Part shown: piece after piece, positions 34,899 to 43,370 of the stretch
Layout of the letters: each line of letters starts with the position of its first letter
Position numbering within the stretch: the first letter of the stretch is position 1
Program-made: the position numbers and the translations under genes
Notes under the pieces: model-generated
Database searches by the model: none
The model's input: the letters and a program-made list of their open reading frames with translations, nothing else
What the model was told of the DNA's origin: nothing
Origin: Microbacteriaceae bacterium
GTDB lineage: Bacteria; Actinomycetota; Actinomycetes; Actinomycetales; Microbacteriaceae
DNA length: 64,000 bases
NCBI GenBank assembly: GCA_019638805.1
Contig: JAHBTA010000001.1
Coordinates: 669,408-733,407 of the forward strand
Reading direction: 5' to 3'

Positions 34899-35978
34899 TC
34901 ACCTCTCGGCCGGTCGGTGGCCATCGACCGATGCGACGTTGATCAAGGGACGACCCTCGTGCAGCCGCGTCAGGTTCTCGATGAGGATGTCGACCATCCG
35001 GTCCATCGCGCCGGGGACGAGCGCGGCGCAATGCGCGCTGATCGTCACTCCCGGCGCGTCCCAGAGCGGGCTCGCGGACGGCAGCGGCTCCTCGGCCGTG
35101 ACGTCGAGCGCCGCGCCGCCGAGCCGGCCCGACTCCAGCGCGGCGACGAGCGCAGGCTCGTCCACCGTCGTCCCGCGCCCGACGTTGACGAAGTACGCGC
35201 CGGGCATGCAGCGGGCGAAGCGGCCGGCATCGAACAGCCCGGAAGTCTCCGGCCCGCCGGGCAGAGCATTCACGATCCAGTCCGCCCCGGGCAGCAGGTC
35301 GTCGAGGTCGTCGAGCGGGTGCACCGAATCGACGTCGGCCGAAGGCCGCGGGCGCCGCTGGACGCCGTGCACCGCGATCCCGAACGCCCGCGCTCGCCGG
35401 GCGACAGCGGTTCCGATGCTGCCGAGGCCGACCACGACCATCGAGGTCTCATCGACGCGCTGCGCTTCGGTCTCCTCCCACATGTGGCGCCGGGTGAACT
35501 CGGCCAGATCACGGAAGCGCTTGGCGTGACCGAGGATCGCGGCCAGTGCGAAGTCGGCCAGCGGTCCGTCGTGCACCCCGCGCGCGGTGCAGATCGTCAC
35601 CCCGGCTCGCGCGATGCGGGCATCGGCCAGCAGCTCCCCCGCACCGGCCCCGATCGCCTGGATGAAGGCGAGCCGGTGGTCGGACCGCTCCAGCGCGGGG
35701 ATCGCGGCGGGGTGCAAGTCGAACAGCACATCGGCGACGGGCAGAAGCTCCCGCCACGCCTCCTCCACCGCGCTCGTGCCGCCACCCGGGACCGGCGCCT
35801 CCCGTTCCTCCGCCTGGTACAGCAGGCCGACCCTGCCATCCGGGCCGATCATTGCGCCCGGTTCGGCGACGATCCCAACCCACGGGCAGGCAGCGCGGAC
35901 ACGGTCGATGAGCCGCGCCGGCAGGTACCTGGACAGAACCAGGGTGGTTCCCTGCGGTGCGTCGACGGATGCTGGCAC
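34899..35978 (-). CDS. D-isomer-specific 2-hydroxyacid dehydrogenase
   Basis: A 359-residue NAD(P)-dependent dehydrogenase. The N-terminal substrate domain is followed by a Rossmann domain with VVGLGSIGTAVARRARAFG and the downstream segments NALPGGPETSGLFDA, FVNVGRGTTVDEPALVAAL and GAALDVTAEEPLP. The catalytic Arg is in NVGRG-type context, with Glu in the ALDVTAEEP stretch and His in SAHCAALVP. It interconverts a 2-hydroxy and a 2-keto acid. It lies 4 nt behind the upstream jelly-roll gene. It ends the block that starts at 36687; a terminator-like hairpin separates this pair from the enolase-family gene. Confidence 0.88.
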   Translation of the reverse strand: MPASVDAPQGTTLVLSRYLPARLIDRVRAACPWVGIVAEPGAMIGPDGRVGLLYQAEEREAPVPGGGTSAVEEAWRELLPVADVLFDLHPAAIPALERSDHRLAFIQAIGAGAGELLADARIARAGVTICTARGVHDGPLADFALAAILGHAKRFRDLAEFTRRHMWEETEAQRVDETSMVVVGLGSIGTAVARRARAFGIAVHGVQRRPRPSADVDSVHPLDDLDDLLPGADWIVNALPGGPETSGLFDAGRFARCMPGAYFVNVGRGTTVDEPALVAALESGRLGGAALDVTAEEPLPSASPLWDAPGVTISAHCAALVPGAMDRMVDILIENLTRLHEGRPLINVASVDGHRPAER

Positions 35979-35982
35979 CGCG

Positions 35983-36687
35983 CTAGCTCCGGTCGACCGG
36001 AGCCCTGAGGGTGAAGGGGGCGAACATCACGCGGGTGTTGCCGGCCCGACTCCAGTCGTTGTTGACGTCGATCGCCCCGCCGTGCATCGTCGCGCCCCGC
36101 AGCGAAGCGGGAATGGGGTACTCGAGCCCGACCCGGAGCATCGGCAGCCCATCGCGGACCTCCGCGAGCGGGTAGAGATCCGGGTCGGCGGCGTAGTCGA
36201 ACCTGACGTCATTGGCCGAGATCCAGACCGAGAACGTGTCGCCATGACTGCGCAGCTCGATGCGGCGCCGCAGGCCGTGCACATGCTCCACCAGGATCTG
36301 CTGGATGACCGTGAACTGGCTGGGCACCCGACCCGCCGTCCCGACCAGGATGACGCTGCGGGCGCTGAAATACCAGGCGCCCAGCCCGAACTCGTCGGCG
36401 TCTGGATTCACGTGCAGCAAAGGCGTCCCCTCGAGTGGGCGACGACCGCTCCACACCAGCGACACACTCACCTCCTCGGCCGCTTCCGGCCCGAAGTCCC
36501 GGTAGAACGCGGCGCGGCCGGCCGCGTTGTCCGCGCCCATGATGAGTCCGCGATCCGGGTCCGGGACAGCCGGCGCCCGACCAGCGAGGGCGAGCTGATC
36601 CCACCAGGTCGGGTGAGCGTCGTGGGCGTCGGTCCACCCGTTCCCCAACTCGCCATCGGCCCGGTCCCACCGCTCGATGAATTCCAT
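35983..36687 (-). CDS. Hypothetical protein, concanavalin-like (LamG/DUF1080-type) fold suspected
   Basis: A 234-residue protein with no signal peptide and no membrane helix. The opening FIERWDRADGELGNGWTDAH resembles the first strand of single-domain jelly-roll proteins that bind or cleave sugars. The rest is rich in aromatic and beta-prone residues with WYFSARSVILVG and DTFSVWISANDVRFDY. I do not recognise a specific family. It is in an operon with a hydroxyacid dehydrogenase and downstream of sugar genes, so binding of a carbohydrate is plausible only. Confidence 0.6.
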   Translation of the reverse strand: MEFIERWDRADGELGNGWTDAHDAHPTWWDQLALAGRAPAVPDPDRGLIMGADNAAGRAAFYRDFGPEAAEEVSVSLVWSGRRPLEGTPLLHVNPDADEFGLGAWYFSARSVILVGTAGRVPSQFTVIQQILVEHVHGLRRRIELRSHGDTFSVWISANDVRFDYAADPDLYPLAEVRDGLPMLRVGLEYPIPASLRGATMHGGAIDVNNDWSRAGNTRVMFAPFTLRAPVDRS

Positions 36688-36748
36688 GTCTGCTCCAGTC
36701 GACGACGCCCGCGCGCCGCTGCTGGCACGCTACTGAACGGCCTACGCC

Positions 36749-36778
36749 CAGCACCCTGGACGGTCGCGCCAGGTGCTG
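36749..36778 (-). terminator. Terminator-like hairpin
   Basis: CAGCACC pairs with GGTGCTG, and an inner TGG/CCA extends the stem past a 1-nt bulge, with a 9-nt loop. It lies directly after the enolase-family gene on the minus strand. No T-run follows. Confidence 0.45.
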
Positions 36779-36792
36779 ACGCTCAGCGGCAT

Positions 36793-37938
36793 CTACTCGA
36801 TCTCCCACACCGAGCCACCGATCCGACGGCGCTCGATGAGCTCCCAGTCGTAGGTGACGCCGAGCCCCGGTCCCGTCGGCGCGGCAACGCAGCCGTCGGC
36901 GTCGATCGCGTCGAGCCCGTCCCGGTAGTCGAGTGCGACGCTCGTGGCCGGCGACGTGAGGTCGTAGTCCGGATGCACGAGCGCCATCTCGTAGTAGTTG
37001 GTGTTCCGGATGGCGGTCATCGCGTGCCGGTGCGCCGGACCCGCGAAGTGCAGCTCGACATCGGTGCCCAGGCCCTCGGCGGCGTGGGCGATCTTCATCA
37101 CCCCGGTGATCCCGCCGTCATTCTCGGGATCTGCACGCAACAGGTCTGTGCCGCCGTTGACCGCGAAATCAACCTTCGGCTCCAGCCAGCGCAGATGCTC
37201 GGTCAGCAGCAGCGGCGTGCGGACCCGCTCGCGCAGGCGACGATGCCCGCTCGACGAGATCCCCGTGTCGGCGTACGGATCCTCATACCAGAAGTAGCGG
37301 TAGTCGTCGAGGGTGAGGCCCAGCCGCACCGCGTCCGCGAACGTCCGGCTACCGGACGAGGGATCGTCCATGAGTACCATCCGATCGCCCACCCGCTCGC
37401 CCACCGCCTTCGCCGCCGCGATCTCGTGCTCCACGTCGCCGTCGATCCAGGCGTGCACCTTGAACGCCCGGTACCCGAGGTCGTAGCACTGGTCGGCGAA
37501 GTCCGCGTAGCCCTCCGGGCTGCCCAGCGGCCCGCCGGCCGGATCCCCCGGTGACGTAGACGCGTACGCTCGCAGCCGCTTGGGCCCCGCGCCGAGCAGC
37601 TCGTAGACGGGCGCCTCGTACCACTTGCCCGCCAGATCCCAGAGCGCGATGTCGACGGTGCTCGGACCCACGCGCCCGATCTGGCGGGTGGCGTGCTTGG
37701 CGCGCTCGTAGAAGCCCGACCTGTCCAGGGCACTGTAGCCGATGAGCAGGTGCGCGATGTAGCGGATCGAGTCATGGTCCACCGGCTGTCCGCCCACATA
37801 CTCCCCGGTCGCCCCCTGATCGGTGCTGATCCGGATAGCGCATGCATGCGGAAGGTGTTTCAGGTGGAGCTCACCACGCGGGTGAACCCACTCGAACTCG
37901 GTCGTCTCGATGCGGGTGACAATCGGGGTGCCGGCCAT
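36793..37938 (-). CDS. Mandelate racemase/enolase-superfamily dehydratase
   Basis: A 381-residue enolase-superfamily enzyme. Readable landmarks are VDIALWDLAGKWYEAPVYELLG, an FKVHAW strand where the family keeps its catalytic Lys pair (here Lys-x-His), metal ligands in VLMDDPSS, FWYEDPYAD and LLLTEHLRW, and ELHFAGPAHRHAM near the end carrying candidate catalytic His. It should dehydrate or epimerise a sugar acid; it is clearly different from the RhmD of this window. GAGAGG lies 5 nt before the ATG chosen. An in-frame ATG 60 nt upstream with GGAGGAGG is also possible and would overlap rhaM. Confidence 0.85.
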   Translation of the reverse strand: MAGTPIVTRIETTEFEWVHPRGELHLKHLPHACAIRISTDQGATGEYVGGQPVDHDSIRYIAHLLIGYSALDRSGFYERAKHATRQIGRVGPSTVDIALWDLAGKWYEAPVYELLGAGPKRLRAYASTSPGDPAGGPLGSPEGYADFADQCYDLGYRAFKVHAWIDGDVEHEIAAAKAVGERVGDRMVLMDDPSSGSRTFADAVRLGLTLDDYRYFWYEDPYADTGISSSGHRRLRERVRTPLLLTEHLRWLEPKVDFAVNGGTDLLRADPENDGGITGVMKIAHAAEGLGTDVELHFAGPAHRHAMTAIRNTNYYEMALVHPDYDLTSPATSVALDYRDGLDAIDADGCVAAPTGPGLGVTYDWELIERRRIGGSVWEIE

Positions 37939-37987
37939 GGCCGCCTCTCGCTGTGTGTAAATCGTCGGTATGTAGCTGCTGCGCGGA

Positions 37988-38317
37988 TCAGTCGACATGG
38001 AAGACCTCCTCCATGGGTGACATCCGGGGCGACCCATCCGGCTCAGACTCCATATAGCGCTCGAGACTCGCCCACCAGCGCCGCACGACCGGGTTCTCCC
38101 CGCCCACGGGGGCGCTGTTCTCGTCCACCTCCATCACCGCGAAGAGGTCGAGCCCTTCGCGGAAGATGCTGTAGTTACGCACCCCTCCGAGGGCGATGAG
38201 CTCACGCATCTCGGGCCAGAGCTCGTCGTGCGCCTTCTTGTACGGCTCCTCGCCTCCGGGATTGAGGCGCATCCGGAACGCGATACGCCAGGCGCGCGGC
38301 TCCAGCTGCTCGGTCAT
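37988..38317 (-). CDS. rhaM: L-rhamnose mutarotase
   Basis: A 109-residue dimeric alpha/beta protein of the RhaM (DUF718) family. WRIAFRMRLNPGGEEPYKKAHDELWPEM carries the active-site His of the family (cut: YKKAHDELWPEM). GGVRNYSIFREG and LFAVMEVDE follow, then the closing PVVRRWWASLERYME with the Trp pair. RhaM interconverts alpha- and beta-L-rhamnose so that isomerase or dehydrogenase can use them. It is here separated from rhaI by 9 kb and instead is coupled by ATGA to a Gfo/Idh oxidoreductase. This supports the view that the 35-41 kb cluster also handles rhamnose or a related 6-deoxysugar. Confidence 0.92.
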   Translation of the reverse strand: MTEQLEPRAWRIAFRMRLNPGGEEPYKKAHDELWPEMRELIALGGVRNYSIFREGLDLFAVMEVDENSAPVGGENPVVRRWWASLERYMESEPDGSPRMSPMEEVFHVD

Positions 38318-39393
38318 CGAGTGCTCCTTCCGAGATCGGGGACGCCCACCGGTGCACTTCGTCGGGCCGACTCGAGCAACGACTCGATGAGCACGGTGGT
38401 GGCGAGGCCGAGGGATCCATCGGCGACCGGGACGCGATCGTCGAGGAAGCAGTCCACGAGGTGTCGTGCGGGCAGGTGGCCGGGGAAGCTCACGCTCGGG
38501 TCCAGCGCTGCGATGTCGAGGCGGGCGCCGTCGGCCCCGATCACATCGAGGCTCCCTGCCGCCGAGTCGAGCACGGCATAGCCATCCGTGCCGAACGCGG
38601 TCAGCTGGATGAACGACGGTGCCCCCAGCGGAACGGTGCCGGCACTGGCCAGCGTGGCGATCGGGCCCTGATGGGTGGTGATCGCCGCCGCGTCCACCAT
38701 GTCCACCTCGATGCCCGGGCCCCAGGTGTAGGCGGAGATCTCGCGCGGCAGCAGCCCGGTCACGGCCAGCAGCAGCGAGAGCGAGTGCGTCATCTGACCG
38801 TGGGCCTGACCTCCCCCCAGCTTGCGCAGCCCATAGGTCTCGAACCGGGGACCGAACATCGCGTCGGAGGCGTCCGGGGCGCGGTCGGGATCGAGCGGCG
38901 CATAGAGGGCGCCGGACGGGTTGGCATACAGGCTCGTGACCAGACGCAACTGTCCGATCGCCCCATCGGCGAGCAACGCGGTCAGCTGCGCGGTGTGCGG
39001 CGAGTGCAGGTGGGCATAGCCCACGTGCAGGCGGCGACCCGTGGAGGCCGCGAGTGCCACGAGCTCGCGTCCCTGAGCCGAGTCCACGACCATCGGCTTC
39101 TCGATCATGACGTCCGCCCCGGCCAGGAGGCTGTCACGAGCGGGCGCGAAGTGCGCGACCGGCGGAGTGGCGATCAGCACGCAGTCCAGCCGCTCCCGAA
39201 GCATCTCTGCATGGTCCGTGAAGACCATCTCGACACCGAATCGCTCACCCACGGCCCGGGCGCGTTCGGGGTCCGCATCGGCGATGGCCACTAGTTCGGC
39301 GCGCTCGTAGCTGGCGAGGCTCGGCAAGTGGACTCTGGTCGCCCACCATCCGGTCCCGACGACGCCGACCCGTGCTCGCCTGCCCGAGGTCAT
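38314..39393 (-). CDS. Gfo/Idh/MocA-family oxidoreductase
   Basis: A 359-residue NAD(P)-dependent sugar dehydrogenase-type protein. It has the Rossmann motif GVVGTGWWATRVH near residue 10, IATPP, and the EKP motif (Glu98-Lys99-Pro100 in MIEKPMVV). The substrate side shows YAHLHSPH, where family members place catalytic His, and GGGQAHGQMTHSLSLLLAVTG. It overlaps rhaM downstream and the DapA-like gene upstream by ATGA. Oxidation of a free sugar or its lactone/acid is likely; L-rhamnose is a candidate because of rhaM (inference). Confidence 0.87.
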   Translation of the reverse strand: MTSGRRARVGVVGTGWWATRVHLPSLASYERAELVAIADADPERARAVGERFGVEMVFTDHAEMLRERLDCVLIATPPVAHFAPARDSLLAGADVMIEKPMVVDSAQGRELVALAASTGRRLHVGYAHLHSPHTAQLTALLADGAIGQLRLVTSLYANPSGALYAPLDPDRAPDASDAMFGPRFETYGLRKLGGGQAHGQMTHSLSLLLAVTGLLPREISAYTWGPGIEVDMVDAAAITTHQGPIATLASAGTVPLGAPSFIQLTAFGTDGYAVLDSAAGSLDVIGADGARLDIAALDPSVSFPGHLPARHLVDCFLDDRVPVADGSLGLATTVLIESLLESARRSAPVGVPDLGRSTR

Positions 39394-40301
39394 GCGGCAC
39401 CCACCAGCAGCCCGGCAGCCGACGCGGCACTCTCTAGGCCCGCGAGCAGTTCCGGTGCCGGCCGGCGATCCGGGCGACGGACCCCGGTACCGAGCCGCAG
39501 AACACCCATCAGACGGAGCAGCTCCTTGAATGTCGTATTGACCGACGCGGGCTGGCTCACCGCGAGATCGATCAGCGGCCGCAGCCTGTCGAAGGCGTCG
39601 GTTGCCTGGTCCCGCTGCCCCGCGGCATGCAGAGCCTGAACGTTGAGCAGCGCAGGGGCGAACGCGACGGGCGGCACTGTGCCGTTCACCCCCGCGTCGA
39701 GTTCGTCCAGGAAGGCGAAGCCGCCGCTGCCACCCAGGACGCTGACTCGCTGCCCCGCCGTTGCGCTGAGGCGCGCGATCTTCGGCACCGGATCGGGGCA
39801 CTCGATCTTCAGGGCGACGATGCCCGGCACCCGCTCGACCAGGCTCTCCAGCAGATCTGCGCTCACCTCCACGAGCGTGAGCTCGGGTGCATCCTGGAAG
39901 ACGATGGGCAGGCCGGTCGCGGCCGACAATTCGGAGCAGGCCGCTTCGATCTGCTGCTCGTCGCATCCGCCAGGCGGTCGCATCATGAGGATGTCCGCGC
40001 CCGCGCGGGCGGCCTCGACTCCCTGCACGACGAGCGCCCTGATGCTGCCCCCGCCCACGGTGGCCATCACGCGCACTCGGCCCGCCGCGTACCCGGTCAC
40101 CGCCCGGAGCGCCTCCCGCACCTCTGACTCGGACAGACGCAGGATGTCGCTGCCGAATCCGAATCCGACGGCACTCACGCCGTTCGCGACCAGGAAGTCC
40201 ACCTGGGAGCCCAGCTCGAGGTAGACGATCTCCTCCCGATCGTCGAACGGCATCTGGAGGATCGGGATGATGTCGTCCAGACGCTGGTGACCCGCGCTCA
40301 T
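39390..40301 (-). CDS. DapA/NAL-superfamily protein with variant active site
   Basis: A 303-residue class I aldolase-fold protein. The Schiff-base Lys165 is present in IVALKIECPDP. The segment that normally reads Y-N-x-P reads VFQDAPE here, with Gln136 in place of the proton-relay Tyr, and GFGFGSD replaces the usual GTTGE loop. Residues 104-115 (ILMMRPPGGCDE) are unlike DapA. Such divergent members occur in sugar-acid clusters as lyases or dehydratases, so reaction is uncertain. A role in cleaving or dehydrating a 2-keto-3-deoxy acid of a 6-deoxysugar is the working idea. It overlaps neighbours by ATGA on both sides. Confidence 0.82.
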   Translation of the reverse strand: MSAGHQRLDDIIPILQMPFDDREEIVYLELGSQVDFLVANGVSAVGFGFGSDILRLSESEVREALRAVTGYAAGRVRVMATVGGGSIRALVVQGVEAARAGADILMMRPPGGCDEQQIEAACSELSAATGLPIVFQDAPELTLVEVSADLLESLVERVPGIVALKIECPDPVPKIARLSATAGQRVSVLGGSGGFAFLDELDAGVNGTVPPVAFAPALLNVQALHAAGQRDQATDAFDRLRPLIDLAVSQPASVNTTFKELLRLMGVLRLGTGVRRPDRRPAPELLAGLESAASAAGLLVGAA

Positions 40302-41161
40302 CGCGGCCCCCAGAGCTCGCTCACCAGCAGTTCGAGTTCCGCGCGCATCGCCTCGTTCTCCACGACCGGGTCCACTGCGTCCTGATTCAGCCAGGGGCTC
40401 GCCACGTACTCGGTGGTCAGAGCACCCCGATAGCCGGTGGCCTTCAGGCCGTTGAGGACCCGTCGGAAGTCGATGGCCCCCGAGTTGACCGGAGCCGAGA
40501 GGACCCCCTCGCCGGCCTGACGCACGTGCATGTGGCGGGTGCGCGAGTGGAGAGGCTCGATGTCATCCGGGCCGAAACCCGCCCACACCAGGTGGGAGTA
40601 GTCCAGAGTGAGCATCAGTCCCGGCACGTCGGAGAGCATGCGCAGGGTGCGTTCGGGCGAGTCGGTGACGGATTCGACGTGCGGTTCGATGGAAATCGTC
40701 GCTCCGGTCTGTGCAGCGGCGTTCACGAGCCCCTTCAGTTGCTCCCGCACCAGCGCCTCCGCCTCCGCGAAGGGCATGTCCCCCACGAGCCCCGGGATCA
40801 CCGTCATGCCGGTGAGACCCAACTCGGGGAGCCGCGGTGCGAGATCCGCTACGAGTTCGCGCTGAGTCGCGCGTGCCGAATCGTCGATGCCTGGGGCCAG
40901 AATGGCGCCGATCACGAGATCGGTGTACCGGATCCGGTGCGCGCGCCCGGTCTCCCCGAGTCGAGCACATTCGTCCGGGTCGGTCGCAAGCCGTTCGAGA
41001 GTGGGGTAGTCCTCGCCCGGTTCACCGACCACGAGATCCAGGCCGTCATATCCGGCCACGGCCGCGAACCTGCATGCCTCATCGACGGACCGGCCGTTCA
41101 TCGACCAGAGGTGCGCGGCGATCGCTGGTCGCGACCGTGACGCCGTCTGCGCGGTCATCAT
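40298..41161 (-). CDS. Sugar phosphate isomerase/epimerase-like TIM barrel
   Basis: A 287-residue xylose isomerase-like TIM-barrel protein. Metal ligands fall in the expected order: Glu in ISIEPHVES, Asp in LTLDYSHLVW, His in RHMHVRQAG and Glu in LTTEYVAS. Family members epimerise or isomerise ketoses, inosose or keto acids. It overlaps the DapA-like gene by ATGA and is the first gene of the block that runs to 36793. The ATG has only a weak ribosome site. A GntR gene lies upstream on the same strand after a 302-nt gap. Confidence 0.83.
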   Translation of the reverse strand: MMTAQTASRSRPAIAAHLWSMNGRSVDEACRFAAVAGYDGLDLVVGEPGEDYPTLERLATDPDECARLGETGRAHRIRYTDLVIGAILAPGIDDSARATQRELVADLAPRLPELGLTGMTVIPGLVGDMPFAEAEALVREQLKGLVNAAAQTGATISIEPHVESVTDSPERTLRMLSDVPGLMLTLDYSHLVWAGFGPDDIEPLHSRTRHMHVRQAGEGVLSAPVNSGAIDFRRVLNGLKATGYRGALTTEYVASPWLNQDAVDPVVENEAMRAELELLVSELWGPR

Positions 41162-41463
41162 GGTCGAACATTGACAGCGGCCATCCTCGCCCGTCAATCG
41201 TTCGCGATACGCTTCGCCGTTCCCATCCAGGAGGTGCCGTCGTGATGCAAGTCTCATCGCCGATGCCGGGGTCCTGGGGTGATTCCATGGTCGCCTGACG
41301 CCGACCGCCCTGGCCGGCACGCGTGTGGGCGCGCAACTGGTGCTGCACGCGCGAGCCGAGCTGGGCGAGCACGTCGCTGGGCGGTCCTCGGGCCCCGCCA
41401 CGGGCGCCAAAATGGATGGCCTTTTCGAAAATGTCGCCGGTGCTCGGACGGCGGTGCGCTGTT
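41162..41463. other. Gap of 302 nt without recognisable gene
   Basis: No convincing gene on either strand. The plus strand has an open stretch of about 55 codons ending in the TGA just at the GntR stop (reading GAQLVLHARAELGEH and later MDGLFENVAGARTAVR), which looks like a protein end but matches nothing I know; it could be a remnant. TTTTCGAAAA at 41422-41431 is a perfect 10-bp palindrome. The promoter of the minus-strand block must lie here unless it reads through from the GntR gene. Confidence 0.5.
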
Positions 41464-42150
41464 TCAGTCGCTGAGGTTGTGGGCGCGCATCAGTTCCCTG
41501 GCGAGGTCGCGGTCGCGGTGCTCCACGGCTGCCACCATCCGTGCGTGAAGCTCGTACCGCGACTCGATGTAGGCCGGAAGTCGGGTCTCGGGGAGGGACT
41601 CCAGGCCTGTAGTGTGTCGCTCCAGCATCTCCAGCATCGCGAGATACATCGAACGGAGCAGGCTGCTGGGCGACGCCATCGCCATCGCGCGATGCAGCGC
41701 CCAGTTCTCGTAGAGGAAGCGAACGTAGTCGCCGTCGTCGATGGCGGCGCGCATCTCGCCGAGGCACCTGCGCATCTGCGCGACATCGTCGGGGGTGGCG
41801 AAGGCGACCGCGTCGTCGACCAGGAGCGGGTCGAGCGCGTCCCTGATCCGGATGGCGTCCGGGACGGCCGGGCTGGCCGTATCGAGCGCGAGCAAGGCGT
41901 TGCCCAGGCGAGCGAATGCCGACTGGTCGCTCACGAAGATGCCTCCGCCGGGGCCCGGTCGGAGAGAGACGTACTGGCGCGCCTGGGCCAGCGCCAGCGC
42001 CTCGTTGAACGTGCCGACCGACACCCCGCACTGCCTGCGCACGGTGTCCTTGGTACCGAGCCGGGTGCCGACAGGGTGGCGTTCCGCGATCTCGCCGATG
42101 GCGTTCGCCGTCGCTTCGGTACGCCGGGTCGGGGTGGCCGCGGGGGTCAT
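41464..42150 (-). CDS. GntR-family transcriptional regulator (FCD-type)
   Basis: A 228-residue regulator. The N-terminal winged helix is readable but divergent (IGEIAERHPVGTRLGTKDTVRRQCGVSVGTFNEALALAQARQYV, cut: TVRRQCGVSVGTFNEALAL), with GPGGGIFVSD as wing end. The FCD domain includes LYENWALHRAMAMASPSSLL with acid and His residues for metal, and ends YELHARMVAAVEHRDRDLA. The ATG has GAGGAGAG close upstream. A perfect inverted repeat AACGAT-CATA-ATCGTT stands about 48 nt before the start, in the gap to the divergent FAH gene, and is the likely operator. Confidence 0.85.
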   Translation of the reverse strand: MTPAATPTRRTEATANAIGEIAERHPVGTRLGTKDTVRRQCGVSVGTFNEALALAQARQYVSLRPGPGGGIFVSDQSAFARLGNALLALDTASPAVPDAIRIRDALDPLLVDDAVAFATPDDVAQMRRCLGEMRAAIDDGDYVRFLYENWALHRAMAMASPSSLLRSMYLAMLEMLERHTTGLESLPETRLPAYIESRYELHARMVAAVEHRDRDLARELMRAHNLSD

Positions 42151-42197
42151 GGCTCTCCTCGAGGTTGACGCGTCGTGCGCCGCGTCATACAGTCGCA

Positions 42198-42213
42198 AAC
42201 GATCATAATCGTT
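42198..42213. promoter_or_regulatory. Perfect palindrome, likely GntR operator
   Basis: AACGAT-CATA-ATCGTT: 6-bp arms with no mismatch around a 4-nt AT-rich centre, in the only gap between the GntR gene and the divergent small ORF/FAH genes. Length and symmetry fit an FCD-GntR dimer site. Confidence 0.6.
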
Positions 42214-42242
42214 ATGGTTGATAGATGCCAGGAGGCGTACTC

Positions 42243-42341
42243 ATGACCTCAGTGGACGCCATCTCCGCCTGGCAGGCGGGCAGCATCATGACCTCGCCCG
42301 ACTGGGCGATCGCCTGGCGCGGCGTGCCCGTCGAGCGCTGA
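42243..42341 (+). CDS. Small ORF of 32 codons, unknown
   Basis: It starts at an ATG with a strong AGGAGG 7 nt upstream and ends at TGA. The peptide begins MTSVDAISAWQAGSIM and contains three Trp. It is directly downstream of the palindrome and 58 nt before the FAH gene. It may be a leader peptide, or the truncated N-terminus of a lost gene. The good ribosome site is the only positive evidence. Confidence 0.4.
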   Translation: MTSVDAISAWQAGSIMTSPDWAIAWRGVPVER

Positions 42342-42399
42342 TCGCGCGACTCGCCCCTCCCAGCACACCCTCACCTGAGCAGAAGAGCGGACATACCTC

Positions 42400-43242
42400 A
42401 TGCGTCTTGCCAACCACGGCGGCCGTGCCGTCATCCTCACCTCGGACTCGAGCGGATTCGACCTGGAAGCCGCCAGCGGCGGCCGTTTCGGGCCCGATCT
42501 CCCTTCCGTCTATGACGCCTGGGACGACTTCGTCGCCTGGGCGTCGAAGGCATCCGGCCCAGCGGTGGCCATCGACCGGCAGGCGCTGGGCCCGGTGAGT
42601 CCCCGCCCGTTCCAGTCGTTCGGGGTGGGCCTCAACTACGACGAGCACGTGACGGAGAGCGGATTCGCGCGCCCCGAGCTGTTGCCGCCGGTCTTCCCGA
42701 AGTTCCAGTCATCGATCGCCGGACCGTTCGAGACCGTGACACTGGTCCCGGGCGGCAGGACGGACTGGGAGGCAGAGCTCGTGATCGTCATCGGTCGTCA
42801 CGCGCACCGGATCGAACCGGGCACCGGCTGGGACCACGTCGCCGGCGTCACGGTCGGCCAGGACCTGTCCGAGCGCACCACCCAGCTCCAGGGGCCGGCT
42901 CCGCAGTTCGGGCTCGGCAAGTCCTTCCCCGGATACTCGCCCCAGGGGCCCTGGCTGGTGACGCCCGATGAGCTCCCCGATCGCGACGATCTCCGGATCA
43001 CCTGTGAACTCGACGGGGAGATCGTGCAGAACGGGCGGACGGGTCAGATGATCTTCAGTGTCGCGGACATCGTCGAGAAGCTCGCCGAGATCGTCACGCT
43101 CCATCCGGGCGACGTCGTGTATTCGGGAACTCCCGCCGGTGTCGGGTACAGCCGCCAGCCGGAGCGGCTCATCCAGCCCGGTGAGGTGCTCACCACCACG
43201 ATCGAGGGGATCGGCTCGATCACGCAGCACTTCGTCGCCTGA
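42400..43242 (+). CDS. FAH-family hydrolase, candidate 2,4-diketo-3-deoxy-L-rhamnonate hydrolase
   Basis: A 280-residue FAH-family protein. VGLNYDEHV, DWEAELVIVIGRHAHRI (metal Glu-x-Glu), and the C-terminal GDVVYSGTPAGVGYS and GEVLTTTIEGIG are clear. It differs from the FAH protein at 4985 mainly in the N-terminal part. Known members hydrolyse 2,4-diketo-3-deoxy-L-rhamnonate to pyruvate and L-lactate, and a RhmD in the same window makes this a reasonable candidate; other diketo acids fit as well. It is divergent from the GntR gene and read from the region with the AACGAT palindrome. Confidence 0.85.
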   Translation: MRLANHGGRAVILTSDSSGFDLEAASGGRFGPDLPSVYDAWDDFVAWASKASGPAVAIDRQALGPVSPRPFQSFGVGLNYDEHVTESGFARPELLPPVFPKFQSSIAGPFETVTLVPGGRTDWEAELVIVIGRHAHRIEPGTGWDHVAGVTVGQDLSERTTQLQGPAPQFGLGKSFPGYSPQGPWLVTPDELPDRDDLRITCELDGEIVQNGRTGQMIFSVADIVEKLAEIVTLHPGDVVYSGTPAGVGYSRQPERLIQPGEVLTTTIEGIGSITQHFVA

Positions 43243-43370
43243 CCCCCCCTGCGCACGACAGGCCAACAGATCGGTCGGAGGGCTACTGCACGGCATCGGT
43301 CAGGCGGGCGACGTGGTTCAGTACTCGCAGGAGGAGGGGGCGCGACTTCTACGGCCGACGTCCGGCGCTG

